Positions 12,501 to 23,493 of a stretch of DNA of 64,000 bases are shown here, in pieces. The stretch comes from Trema orientale. Lineage: Eukaryota; Streptophyta; Magnoliopsida; Rosales; Cannabaceae. Below the pieces are notes generated by a model. That model did not search any database. It worked only from the letters and a program-made list of their open reading frames with translations, and was not told the origin of the DNA. Within the stretch, counting starts at the first letter, position 1, and every line of letters starts with the position of its first letter. The DNA lies in the NCBI GenBank assembly GCA_002914845.1, contig JXTC01000044.1, positions 124,001 through 188,000 of the forward strand, in the 5' to 3' direction. The position numbers and the translations under genes are program-made.

Positions 12501-15500
12501 GTCAGAGTAATGAACTTTTAATTTTATGTGTCCACATACACAGAATATACGTGCGACAAATTTTGGGTAAATTTCTGTAATCAGTAATTAATGTCCCTGA
12601 ATATTAAAGATGCACAAATTAAAGAAAAATAGTGTCACTCGTGTTTCTGTAGTTCAAGTAAGAGAAATGCTTAATGTTAAAGATGCAAAAAATTAAAGAA
12701 AAAGTTGTCAAGAGGCTATGGAACAGCAAAGTAAATTCAATAAATATCTCTGCTGTGGTTCTGATTAAAAAGAACTATGTACATGGGAATCCAGGTGTTG
12801 TGTTGGACAAATTATGTTCATGGTGGTTGTGCTTATCAGCTACTTGGGGTTATAGCAGCAAAGCGTTGTTACCCATACTTATTGGCTCTTCCTTATTTTT
12901 GACATTTTCATGATTAACCATTGGTTACACATTGAGTTTGTTTTTTTTTTTTTTTTTTTTGGGTGGGGTACAGCATTTGGCAGAGGCCCTTGGTCCTTTA
13001 TCGAGAGAGAAAGATAAGTTACTGGATGATTACAATGAACTGAAAGCTAAACTCAATCACGAGTATGAGGAACAGGCCGAGAAAAAGCGAAGTTATCAGC
13101 AGGAAGTTGATTCACTACTGAAAATTACTTCCAAAATAAAAGAGTAAGTTTTGTGAAGCTGCTATGTGATTCTCCAATGTCATTGATTTTGATCATCAAT
13201 TTTATTCAACCAGATTTCATGATTTGAAGAAAGGAGAGAGGTTGAAAGAACTGCAAAGAAGGCAGTCTGATTCAGAATCGGAGCTTAAAGATTGTGACAC
13301 TACGAGGCAACGGATTTTAGCTGACCTGAACAAAAGTAAGGATGTGATGCGAAGCCAAGATCAATTACGACGGAATATTGACGATAACTTGAATTACCGG
13401 AAAACAAAGGCTGAAGTAGATGAACTTACCCATGAGATTGAATCACTGGAAGAGAAAATACTGAGGATTGGTGGCATTTCAACATTTGAGAGTGAACTTG
13501 TAAAGCTCTCACAGGAAAGAGAGAGGCTTCTTTCGGAGGTATTGAATAAATTCTGTGCATATCACCCAAATTTGTCTGGCAAATTGAATTATGACCAATC
13601 AACGTTGACTATGAGTTCCCAAAACTTAGAGACTATTCATATAGCTATTTAACTATATGCATTAAACCAAACAGGTCGTTACTATTTTAGTATAATTTTC
13701 CACTTGCAATTAGTTTGGTTTTTTCAACCATTCATGAGCTTTCCCTTATCGAATTTCTATTTTGCATCATATCTGATAATGCTTGTTCTAGTGCTGAAAT
13801 GGTTATTGATTTGATAGAGTTTCTTCACCGATAAGTCTCAGCATCTTGATGATTAGTTCTAATGTTCTATGATGTATTTGCCATGAATTTCCTGCTTTAT
13901 AAAGCAAATGAATGAGCCCTTTTTTTCCCTCATTATGGTAGTTAAATAGGTGCCACGGAACAATGTCTGTTTACCAGAGCAACATTGCAAAGAATAAGGT
14001 TGATCTAAAACAGTCGCAATACAAGGACATTGACAAGCGCTATTTTGACCAGCTAATACAGCTTAAGGTAAAATAATTCTGTAGTTATTTTCACTGTTAT
14101 TACTAAAACAATTATATTATTGACATGACTTCTGTCACAGACAACAGAGATGGCAAACAAGGATCTGGATAGATATTACAATGCACTCGACAAGTAACAT
14201 TCCTGAATACTTATCTTTTTCACAAAATTATATAAATTGATTCCTTTATTCACAAATAAGTCCCATACTTTCCTTTTTTCCAGAAAAAAAAAAAAAGGAA
14301 AAAAGTAACATTATATGAATAAATGAATGCTTTAATCTATATTTTCAGGGCACTCATGCGCTTCCACACAATGAAAATGGAAGAAATAAATAAAATTATA
14401 AGGGAGTTGTGGCAGCAAACCTACAGAGGGCAAGATATAGATTACATCAGTATCCGTTCTGATTCTGAAGGTGCCGGGACTCGTTCTTACAGCTATAGGG
14501 TGTGTTCTTTTTCCCTCTCCTTTATTTGTTTTTTATTTGTTATTTTTGTTCTTGCTTCAGATCCGTCTTTTTTCCTATTCACTCTTTCTCAATCTTGTTT
14601 GAATTTCATTTTGTTCAGGTTCTTATGCAGACTGGTGATGCGGAACTAGAAATGAGAGGGAGATGTAGTGCTGGCCAAAAGGTGAGGGATCTCTATATGT
14701 TTGCTTTGTCTGCCAATTCTGTTATTCGAAGACTGCACACTTATGGCTCTTCTTCAGGTCCTTGCTTCTCTTATCATAAGGCTGGCTTTAGCTGAAACGT
14801 TTTGCCTCAATTGTGGAATACTAGCACTAGATGAGCCAACCACGAACTTGGATGGCCCAAATGCTGAGAGTCTTGCCGCGGCACTGCTTAGGTATGACGT
14901 GCTAGAAATAACTTTAATTCAATTATTGGATGATGACATGCATTTAGTTTTCACCATCATACTATGATCACAGTATAAAATGTTTTTTGAAATTGTCAAT
15001 CTAATCTAATTTTATGATATTGCTTATTAATGCAAAGGACCTTTTTATCTTTCACAGTTGTATATTTTTTTGATTATTTATATCTATGAACTGTTCGTTC
15101 TAATCAGCACAAGCAAAATAAGGTATATAAACAAAAAAACTGTTTATACACCTTATTTTATCTCGGTCTTAAGTTCAAATCACACCGAAGGTAGGCGTGC
15201 AAACTTATAATCCATAATGGGCTGGGGTGGAGATTGGGTAGTAGTAGGTATTTTCTTTTAATTTGTAATAAGTGGAGGTTACTAGTTAAGCCCCCACTTT
15301 TTATATATAAAAAATAAAAATTCAAAATTCAAAATTTAATAAATAAATCGATTTCCTACATATCTTTTTTTTTTTCCTTCTTCTGTAGAATTATGGAGGA
15401 CAGGAAAGGCCAAGAAAATTTTCAGCTGATAGTAATTACTCATGATGAGCGTTTTGCTCAACTAATTGGTCAACGCCAGCATGCAGAAAAATATTACCGG

Positions 15501-15675
15501 GTCACGAAGGATGATCAGTATGGCCATCCTCATTTCTCCTAAATTCTGATTTTTTTCCTTTGAATTTTTTTCCTCGAAATACAATTCTAAAATTTCATTG
15601 GTTTTTAATTGCAATCTTATGGCCTGCATTTTCAGCCAGCATAGTATAATTGAAGCTCAGGAGATATTCGATTGA
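3368..15675 (+). CDS. RAD50: DNA repair protein RAD50, complete, 27 exons, 1316 aa
   Basis: SMC-like ATPase of the MRE11-RAD50-NBS1 complex, which tethers and processes double-strand breaks and acts at telomeres and in meiosis. Exons: 3368-3490, 3613-3699, 3783-3950, 4921-5096, 5356-5470, 6653-6881, 7049-7227, 7320-7490, 7800-7904, 7992-8099, 8217-8428, 8566-8658, 9480-9607, 10228-10342, 10451-10580, 10827-11036, 11615-11823, 12049-12250, 12974-13143, 13214-13538, 13942-14067, 14141-14193, 14349-14499, 14619-14681, 14758-14891, 15389-15517, 15636-15675. All join in phase with GT-AG borders; total 3951 nt, matching the 1316-aa length I recall for Arabidopsis RAD50. Motifs: Walker A GSNGAGKT at 34-41 (ends at the exon 1/2 junction), Q-loop Gln at about 160, long coiled coils, zinc hook CPCC at about 695-698, signature SAGQK ending at 1216, Walker B LALDEPT with D1241/E1242, D-loop NLD at 1246-1248, H-loop His at 1279. 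No lesion seen; it should be functional. Confidence 0.97.
3496..3546. repeat. Compound microsatellite (TC)n(TA)n in RAD50 intron 1
   Basis: A run of TC dinucleotides followed by TA dinucleotides starting just after the 5' splice site of intron 1. It is the only marked feature of this 122-bp intron and is likely length-polymorphic. Confidence 0.9.
10524..10535 (+). other. RAD50: RAD50 zinc-hook motif CPCC
   Basis: Codons TGC CCC TGC TGT in exon 15 encode the CxxC that marks the apex of the RAD50 coiled coil. In the family, two hooks coordinate one zinc ion to join two RAD50 molecules. Both outer cysteines are present, which supports a functional protein. Confidence 0.93.
10626..10672. repeat. 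Compound microsatellite (TTC)n(TTA)n in RAD50 intron 15
   Basis: Several CTT/TTC triplets followed by about nine TTA triplets. Intronic, probably polymorphic, no further function visible. Confidence 0.8.
15115..15159. repeat. 18-bp inverted repeat (hairpin) in RAD50 intron 25
   Basis: AAAATAAGGTATATAAAC at 15115-15132 is followed after a 9-nt A-rich loop by its inverted copy at 15142-15159, with one mismatched position. It lies in the long intron before the penultimate exon and could be the remnant of a small foldback element. Confidence 0.75.
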
Positions 15676-17202
15676 AGCTTTCCAAATTGAAGCATTTCTT
15701 CTCAAGTGTCCTGTACCATATAAACAATAGAGGTCCCAACACTCGTCAAGAGGAACCATCGGTATCTCATAAACACTATCTATAGGGAAGGTCTCCAAAT
15801 CAGCCTCAGTTTTTCCTTGATGTCATTACATTTCTTTCATTGTTTTAGAAAACTGTCTTGGCAGGGATTTTACTCGCAAACATTAGAGTACTATTTGTAT
15901 ATAATACCAGTTTCTATATTATCTCTTTTTATCTTATTTGGTGATTGTTGCTCCTCATTCTGACCCTCCCTCTAATACCAACCACAATATGATTATAATG
16001 TCTTTGTTTACTCCCTTTTTTCTCTTGTTGTTTGTCTAATGTTACTGCAAAATATGATGGTATTGGGTCTTTCTTGTTTTGACGGTTATTCCAATATGAC
16101 TATAAAACGTGAATGATATTGGGTGCTGGAACCGCCATATGCTTTTGTCCTACTTTTTGGTACGTAAGAAATTTGTTATTTGGTGAAATGATTCATCCAA
16201 TTACGGCTGATGAGGAAATATATTGATTTCCTACTCTGTTTTAAGTTTTGTTTAAAAGATACGGAGAAGAAAATAAACTCACAAACTCTACAAAAGGCTG
16301 GAGCAAAAATTACGAAAACGTACAACTATTGTCGTTCATCTATGCAAAGTGCCGATTAAGCTAGGATAGCTAGCCTTTAGATTTTAATAAGTTAGAAAGT
16401 GCTAAGATTCTTCTACCTCAGCATTAGAAGTAGGCCTAGCAGTTGAATCCATTGCTCCCTCCCTCATTTTTTTTTTTTTTCCCTTTTGGTGTGTTTCACC
16501 GGTTCTAGAGCCGCATTTGACCTCTTCGACCTTGATGATGTGATTATTACTTCAATTAACTCTCGTTCAATTAACTCTCGTTGTCCCGTTCAGTTCTCTT
16601 CTCCCATAAATAAATTAATAAATGAAAAGGGGAAAAAAAGGAAGGTATATCAAGAAATATTTCTTGTATCATCGACCGTAATAATTTAATCAATTTTTTC
16701 TTTAAATAAAATAAAAAAGAAGAAGAAGAGAGAGAGAACATTATTGCAATGATTTATTTCTGTATTGTTTCTACTACGTAGAAAAAAAGAAACAAAATAG
16801 GAATAAAGAGAACAATTATAAGAGCAAAAGCCGAAGGAACAAATCCGTCTCATTTTGACGACTGTTTCGAGTAGATTTAGGCTTGTTTCTAAGGATGACA
16901 ATATAACTAATGTTTACGGACATTCGCTATTCGATCCGAATAGTAAGGAAAAAAACTGCTCAAGCATGAACATGACCGAGGTGGAAAATAACTGAATGAT
17001 TAGTATGCGAGTATAGTGTAGGGACGGTATTAACATAATCCACACCGTACTTGTTCGATATATATATACATATTTATGGCCATATAGATATGATTTAATT
17101 TTATACTACTTATATTCACATGTCTTGAGTAAAGTAATGAATTTGAACAGTTATATGTACTTATATACCTGAATTTTAGAGTAAAAATTATTTAGTATAT
17201 TA
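15676..17202. other. RAD50 3' flank and intergenic DNA
   Basis: The first 200-300 bp probably hold the RAD50 3' UTR. The rest is AT-rich sequence with homopolymer runs. Open frames here are short and lack codon structure or family resemblance. I see no gene or clear repeat. Confidence 0.6.
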
Positions 17203-17435
17203 TTATGTTTAGGGCCTGTCTATGGTAGGGCTACCATAATATAGCCCTATGTAAGTCCATCTAACTTAGGCCGTTTGATTGCGAATCAACGATATTGATT
17301 ATAGAACTTAAATTGGATAAAATAAAGCAGGTGACACCGGAACATTCACAGTGCAACAACTCGAGTACTAGTTAGAAAACCCAACACCACCATTTTAGAT
17401 TCAAGTTCTCGCAGGGCACTTCGCAGGCTATAGAA

Positions 17436-17630
17436 GTGGATCTACTTTGGGAGAGGTTGCAGCAACTAGAAACTATAGTTACCGAGTTGATTAACAAATA
17501 TACAAGAGCGACTATACGTCCTCTTCTCTCAGAACCAATTTTGCCACAAAAACCTTACCAGAAGAAGAAAAATCAAGAAAAGATTGAACTTTTTCAAGAT
17601 TACCCAAAGAAAGAGTCTTCAAGTTTTTAG
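17436..17630 (+). CDS. Unrecognised 64-aa open frame inside the MULE
   Basis: Begins MDLLWERLQQLETIVTELIN and ends in a Lys/Gln-rich tail with DYPKKESSSF. The N-terminal part could form an amphipathic helix. I cannot assign it to a family. It lies within the transposon, so it may be a captured exon fragment or chance. No evidence of expression. Confidence 0.25.
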   Translation: MDLLWERLQQLETIVTELINKYTRATIRPLLSEPILPQKPYQKKKNQEKIELFQDYPKKESSSF

Positions 17631-18386
17631 CCATTACACAAAAATTAAAGATTCAACATAATGGGGAAAGCAAGAATCGTTGAATTTCTTCAAATTTATA
17701 ATATTAATAATTAACAAAAAAAAGCCTCACGAGAGGGAGGGTAGCTCTTAGTGGACTCGAACCAAATCCCGGTCTCATGAGCCTCGCCCTACGTCTCCTC
17801 CCTTGTGAAATTGAAGAACCAGCGGTGGCTCGGCAATGATGATTGGGCTAGTATTTGAGTCAAATTCTTGCAAAAGTCACTCTTCCCGTACGAGCAACAC
17901 CATGGAAGTGAAACATTTCGCCAAAGTAGTAATTGGTCGAACATCTACTTAACCCATGCCCATTGACTCGAGATTGGCCTCTGTTATCCTCTAGCAGTAA
18001 GTAATTGTTAACAACACCAGTTTTCGAAGACTTTGAGCATTTCTTATGACCCAAAATCCTTTCTCACTCACATTTTGGAGATCAATAAGAGTTAGATTGG
18101 GAATAGCCGATTAGATTGGTACTAGCCTTGCCATAATGTCTAATCACCGCAATGGAAAAGTCTGTAATATTCAAAGCCTGAACCTTTACCTTTGATAGCA
18201 AAGTTGATAATATCGACTTGATTTGTGAGGTACACAATTCCAAAGAGCATGAATTTTACAGAAGTACTTACCTGGGTATTACACGAAAACTAAGATTAAA
18301 AGCTATAATTAAAAACAAAAATAATGAAAAATTGAAATGGGTGACCTTGTTTGTGCCTAGACAGCAAACAACTCCGGCGGCTCAAA

Positions 18387-18521
18387 ATGGGGGGCAACGA
18401 GATCCAGCTTCTCAGCGACTCCCAAGCCTTCACCAAGATCCAAGCCTGTCTTAGTGAAGGAAGTGGATTCGCCTCCCTAAGGATTAAATCGTCATCAGAA
18501 TCTGAGAGAAGGAGAGACTGA
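18387..18521 (+). CDS. Unrecognised 44-aa open frame inside the MULE
   Basis: Starts MGGNEIQLLSDSQAFTKIQA, is Ser/Arg-rich at the end (ESERRRD), and stops at TGA. Its composition is more gene-like than the surrounding DNA and it sits next to a GA-rich stretch, so it may derive from a captured first exon and leader. Family unknown, function not assignable. Confidence 0.25.
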   Translation: MGGNEIQLLSDSQAFTKIQACLSEGSGFASLRIKSSSESERRRD

Positions 18522-19063
18522 AAAGAGAGTGAGTCATGCGAGAGAGAGGTTTTTTTTTTTTTCTAACCTACAATTCAGTTTCCCAGTCAATATAGAGGGG
18601 AAAGCGATAGAGACGAAGAAAATGTGCTCTTTTTTTGGGTCGAATCATGTGTTATGCGGTTCATGTTAGGAAATTTAATATATCTTTATTTAGACCATTG
18701 ATTTTTAGTCAGACGACTGAAATTGAATGGCCCTATATAGGGCTAGGTTTGGGTAGCCCCATCATAGACGCGCCCTTATGTTTAATGTTTTTGTCAATTA
18801 TGAAAAAATTTAGTATTTTCATCTTAAATTTTCTTACTTATTTTGTCATTAACAACATGTGATAGATAATCATAGTTTTCCCGGTTATTCGTTAGCTAAT
18901 CACACACTGTTCCTACATCTAAAAGAATGGTTAATGGAGCGAGTATAGTTTTGCAGTTAGCTTTCAGAGATGGAAATAGTAATTAAAAAACCGTCATCGG
19001 TCTGCCTTTTTGCCATTCCTACTTGTTTCAAGTACAGTTAGGCTTGCTTAGTAATGTAGGTTA

Positions 19064-19542
19064 ATGGCACAAGTGGTTCTTGAACTATCCAACTTATGAC
19101 AATTTAGTTCGCAAAGTTTTAATTATGGTAATTAAGTCTTTGAAATTTCCAATTTGAATCAATTTAATCCCTAAATTATCTAACCATCGTAACTTGCGGT
19201 GAGATTTTTGACCAAAAACATACGTGAGGAGTATATAGTAGCATATTTGAAAGGTATTTAGCCATTTTAAGTATAAAAATGAACATTCACAAAAAAAATT
19301 TCTTTAAATTTACAGCTCTAAGAACCTTAAAAAATACAACTATACATCTTTCTTTCTCTCTAAATCTTTTTGTTCAGTTTATTTTCCAATAAATAAACTT
19401 TTAGATACTACAATGTGGTTCTCACGTGTGTTTAGTAACTAGATTATTTCAAGTCAGAAATTTTAGAAGCTTAATTGCCACAATTTAAACTTTGATGACC
19501 AAATTACCACAAATTATATAATTTAGAGACTATTTGTACCAT
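19064..19542. mobile_element. 479-bp long-inverted-repeat element, probably MULE-like
   Basis: The left arm begins ATGGCACAAGTGGTTCTTGA and the inverse of the right arm begins ATGGTACAAATAGTCTCTAA; similarity continues for over 100 bp per arm (shared blocks such as AATTAAG and CAATTTA). Such 'no-transposase' foldback elements with long arms are common in plants. I could not find a clean target duplication. Confidence 0.6.
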
Positions 19543-20235
19543 AAATAGTAGTAATGTTTTTCTTCTCCTTTTTTTTTTTTTTCAATTTAACAATGAGCTT
19601 CTCAAAGGAATAATATTAATAAAGCTAAAAAGTTTCAATTACAGTTCAAGTACAGAGAATTGCAATTTCAAATTCCTCAAAAAAGGAAGATGAAACGTGA
19701 ATCACAAACACAACAATAGCAAGAATTGTGGCCTATCATAATTTTTTAAGAGAAAAAGATAATAAAGACCACTAGCAAATAATTGTTTTCATCTGCTACT
19801 GGACTGCGTTCTTGATGGATAGAATATTAGTAATGTTTTTGGTTGTTTTTTATTTTTAACTTAGGTGAAGATAATATTCTTAAGACGATTTACTAAATCT
19901 AGATTATTTATTTCATTTTTTAAAAACAAAAGCTCTTAGCTACAGCCTACTGAAGATGATACTCCTAAGAAAACTTACAAAATCCAGATTATTTATTTCA
20001 TTTTGCAAAACAAAAGCGTGTAGTGTTTCTCACAATTTTTCATTTTTTACTTTTGGCCAATGAGCGTTCCTCTAATATTTACCAAGAGACACCGGCATTT
20101 TTATTTTTGAGCAATGAGTGTTCCTCTAATATTTACCAAGGAATAATGCTAAGCATCTCACCTTATATCCCACCTTTCTAACACCAGCATTTCTAATACC
20201 AGTTTATGTGGTACATATATATAATTTGTCATCAT

Positions 20236-20361
20236 AGTGAATATAATTCAACCTAGGTTTCAATTCATCGAATACCAACTCACCTTCCACGTCACAGTGA
20301 ATATAATTCAACCTATATATAGGTTTCAATTCATCGAATACCAACTCACCTTCCACGTCAC
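20236..20361. repeat. Tandem duplication, about 60-66 bp unit, two copies
   Basis: AGTGAATATAATTCAACCTA and the following sequence to CCACGTCAC are repeated head-to-tail starting at 20236 and 20296. The second copy carries a short extra TATATA segment. Two further loose duplications precede it: ATTATTTATTTCATTTT at about 19905-20015 and CCTCTAATATTTACCAAG at about 20073-20140. Confidence 0.85.
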
Positions 20362-20968
20362 ATGATATCAAAAAAGGTGGTAAAAAAAGACGAAATCCTC
20401 AACACCATCCTTTACCAAAATACAACATCAGATCGTCACAAAGCATACCCCAAAAAAAAAAAAAGAAAAGAAAAGAGGGGTCGGGGAAAAGAAGAAGAAA
20501 GTTTTCCCTTTGAGACACGGTGAAATAACATAAGCAAATGGGTGTAAAAGATCCTTAAGGAGTTCCGACGCCCGTACCGTAACGCAAGGAAATTATGAGG
20601 ATGGGGGGCATCTCTATATCTCATTTATAGCTCATTCTAACTTAATAAAATTCATCATTCAATGTTTATTGCCATGATAAAAGAAACATGAGATAGGGGG
20701 AAAGAAAAAAGTAATACAGCTGGTTATCGAGAGGATGTAATATCAAACTCTCGTAACTCATACCAACAAAAACGAATTGAAAATAAACTGCTAACCTATG
20801 ATGACACTTGAAAACACACGTTTCTTTACTTCTTTTTCTTTTTCTCTTTTCCCCCCCTTTAAACTTTCAGAAGGGCATCAAAATAAGGTGACTTAGAAGA
20901 GAAAATTTTCTTGACCCAAGGGCCCAGAGGCTAAATATATAACAAAGTACAAAAGCAAGTCTTTAGAC
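20362..20968. other. SHMT 3' UTR and downstream flank
   Basis: Follows the SHMT stop codon on the minus strand; the first few hundred bases are probably its 3' UTR. One open frame of 62 codons (20436-20624, minus) has no recognisable features. Nothing else seen. Confidence 0.5.
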
Positions 20969-23412
20969 TTAATCCTTGTACTTCATTTCAGAAATCTTGA
21001 ATCCTGGCATGTCGAAGGATGACGAGAACTTCTCAACATCAACCTTGAGCTCTTCAATTTCCTTGTTGTTGACAAGGCCCTTGTTGAAGTCCTTCAGTAG
21101 TTTTCCATGCTGCTTCTGGATGTCCAGGGTGATGGTCACAGCCCGGTGAAGGAACTCTCCAATTTGCTCAAAGTCCTTCTCAACCAAACCTCTCGATGTC
21201 ATGGCCGGAGTACCTGCCAATCAAATCCCATCACTCAAAAGCTCATGCAAAATTGGATGAAAGAGTTTTAGGACTTGCTCAAAAACATAGGCAAATGAAA
21301 GGTAAAAATCTTCTCAAGACAATGTCTAAGGTAATGCATTAAGCATATCTTACCAATTCTAACTCCACCAGGAGCCAAAGCACTGCTGTCACCGAACACA
21401 GCATTCTTGTTAACAGTAATGTTGCAAAGGTCACATAGCTTCTCTACCTTGTTGCCTGTAAATCAAAATAAGAAATTAAGTTAAAAAGTACGAACAATGG
21501 CCATGACCAAAAACGTCCCTCACAAGAAGAGAATTGTATTTACCAGTCAAACCAAGAGGCCTGAGATCCCACAGAACAAGGTGGTTCTCAGTTCCGCCAG
21601 TGACAAGCTTGTATCCCTTGCTGATCAGGTAGTTTCCGAGAGCAACTGCATTGGCCTTGACTTGTTTAGCATAAGCCTTGAATCCAGGTGTAGTGGCCTG
21701 CTTCAGGGCAACAGCTAAGGCACCAATCTGGTGGTTGTGGGGACCACCCTGAAGGGAAGGGAAAACGGCAAAGTTGATCTTGTCTTCAAAGTCATAAACT
21801 GCATCCTCAGGTTGGCCCTTCTTGGCTGGTTTAGGACCCTTTCTGTAGAAGATCATACCGGCCCTAGGACCCCTCAGACTCTTGTGGGTTGTGGTTGTAA
21901 CAATATCACAGTACTCAAAAGGGTTCGCAGCTTCCTATACAAATAAGAAAAAATAATATAATTCGTTATTAGTCTAAGAATCCAACTAGGTCAAATGGCC
22001 AATACACATAACAGGACTCGAACAAAACCGGTGTTGCGTACAAGTAAGAATGTAACTCATGTATTAATAAATTATAAAATTCAACATATATCTGGGATTT
22101 TAAAAATAAATTTGAATACACAAACAACCATAGTACAGTTAATAATTACAAATGAAAAAAACCATGATGCAGAATCATATATAATATTCAAGACGTGTCA
22201 GAGTAAAATCCAACCAAAATACAGAGTAAAATCCAACCAAAATACAATTAACAATATTCAATTCAGGGCTAGATCTACCTAACATCTACGTAACCCAAAG
22301 GCAAAATGCATCTCATGATCCCATTAGAATAACACACTTGCGAAATTAATCTCATTTCTATTCACATGTTACAGATTGATACCATTTCGACATGACTTAT
22401 TCACCAAGGATCAAATCCTCACAGTAAAAGTTTAAAACCAATTTAATAAAGCACTGAGCTTCCAATCAAAGTCGTACAAAAACAAAAATAAATTGAAAGG
22501 CCGAAGATGGTATAGAAGAAAATTATCAGATCTTTCCCAAAACCAGATCTACACAAACCCCCGAAAAAAAAAAAATCAAACAAACTCCATAAGCAACCAC
22601 AACATGCAATAGTGGAAAAACCCAGATCCATCAAACAAAAATCACCAAAAATAGCACATAGATCCGATCTAAACGAAACCCACAAACAACACACACACAC
22701 ACACACACAGACATAGGTATAAATAAATATTTACCTGGGCAGCAACAAGGCCACTAATGTGAGCCATATCACAGAGCAAAAGGGCACCACACTTGTCAGC
22801 CACGGCCCTGAACCTAGCATAGTCCCAATCCCTCGGGTAAGCACTGCCACCACAGATGATCAACCTGGGCCTAAAATCCAAGGCCTTCTCCTCCAACCTG
22901 TCGTAATCAATGTACCCAGTAGTGGAATTCACCTTGTAAGGCAGGCTCTCGAAATAGATGGAAGTGGCCGAGATCTTCTTCCCACCGGAGGTGTAGTAGC
23001 CATGAGTGAGGTGACCCCCGGAAGGGAGATCGAGGCCCATGATGCGGTCGTGGGGCTGGAGCACGGCCGTGTAGGCGGCGAAGTTGGCCGGGGAGCCCGA
23101 GTAGGGCTGCACATTGACGCCCCACTTGGTGGGGTCGAGGCGGAAGGCCTGGAGGGCGCGGCTGCGGCAGAGGTTCTCGATCTCGTCGATGAACTCGTTG
23201 CCGCCGTAGTAGCGGTTGCCGGGCATGCCCTCCGAGTACTTGTTGGTGAGGGCGCTGCCGAGGGCCTCGATCACCGCGAACGAGGTGAAGTTCTCCGACG
23301 CGATCAGCTCGATCCCGCGGCATTGCCGCCGCTTCTCCTTCTCGATCAGGTCGTGGATCTCCGGGTCCACCGCGTGGAGAGGGGTGTTCCCCCACTCGTT
23401 CACTGGATCCAT
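20969..23412 (-). CDS. SHM4: Cytosolic serine hydroxymethyltransferase, complete, 4 exons, 471 aa
   Basis: PLP enzyme that interconverts serine plus tetrahydrofolate and glycine plus 5,10-methylene-THF, supplying one-carbon units. Exons on the minus strand: 23412-22735, 21934-21544, 21455-21354, 21213-20969; 1416 nt in phase, GT-AG borders. The protein starts [19 protein letters not shown] with no transit peptide, so it is the cytosolic type; the length equals the 471 aa I recall for Arabidopsis SHM4. Landmarks: [35 protein letters not shown], and the PLP-binding lysine in [14 protein letters not shown] at about residue 244. Exon 1 is GC-rich, unlike its introns, which explains a long spurious open frame on the opposite strand. 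The 5' leader is CT-rich. SAHH lies divergently 18.5 kb to the right, and both serve the methyl cycle. Confidence 0.97.
22195..22244. repeat. Short tandem duplication in SHMT intron 1
   Basis: AGAGTAAAATCCAACCAAAA and the next few bases are present twice head-to-tail. A second intron repeat, (AC)n at about 22689-22709, lies about 25 bp inside the 5' splice site on the gene strand. Confidence 0.8.
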
Positions 23413-23449
23413 TTTTGGAGGGTCGGGTTGGGTTGGGTTGGATTGGGTT

Positions 23450-23493
23450 AGAGAGAGAGAATGTTTTAGAGAGAGAGAGAGAGAGAGAGAGAG
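23450..23493. repeat. GA/CT microsatellite in the SHMT 5' leader or promoter
   Basis: Runs of GA on the plus strand (CT on the gene strand) lie about 40-80 bp upstream of the SHMT ATG. CT-rich leaders are common in highly expressed plant genes. Whether it is transcribed depends on the unknown start site. Confidence 0.8.

Larger units (their letters stand above)
17212..18775. mobile_element. Non-autonomous Mutator-like element (possible Pack-MULE), 1564 bp
   Basis: Flanked by a perfect 9-bp direct repeat TTATGTTTA at 17203-17211 and 18776-18784. The left end GGGCCTGTCTATGGTAGGGC and the inverse of the right end GGGCGCGTCTATGATGGGGC form imperfect terminal inverted repeats of about 50-60 bp. 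The 9-bp duplication and terminal repeats are typical of Mutator-like elements. No transposase is recognisable inside. The interior is less AT-rich than its surroundings and carries small open frames at 17436-17630 (+), 17860-18054 (-) and 18387-18521 (+), as expected if pieces of host genes were captured. The source genes are not recognised. Confidence 0.82.

Noticed and set aside
17740..17820. tRNA-like T-arm word (inverse GGTTCGAGTCC)
   Set aside because: No cloverleaf could be formed; it lies inside the MULE interior.
22759..23451. 230-codon plus-strand frame opposite SHMT exon 1
   Set aside because: Shadow of the GC-rich SHMT exon; low-complexity Val/Gly/Leu-rich product with no family resemblance.
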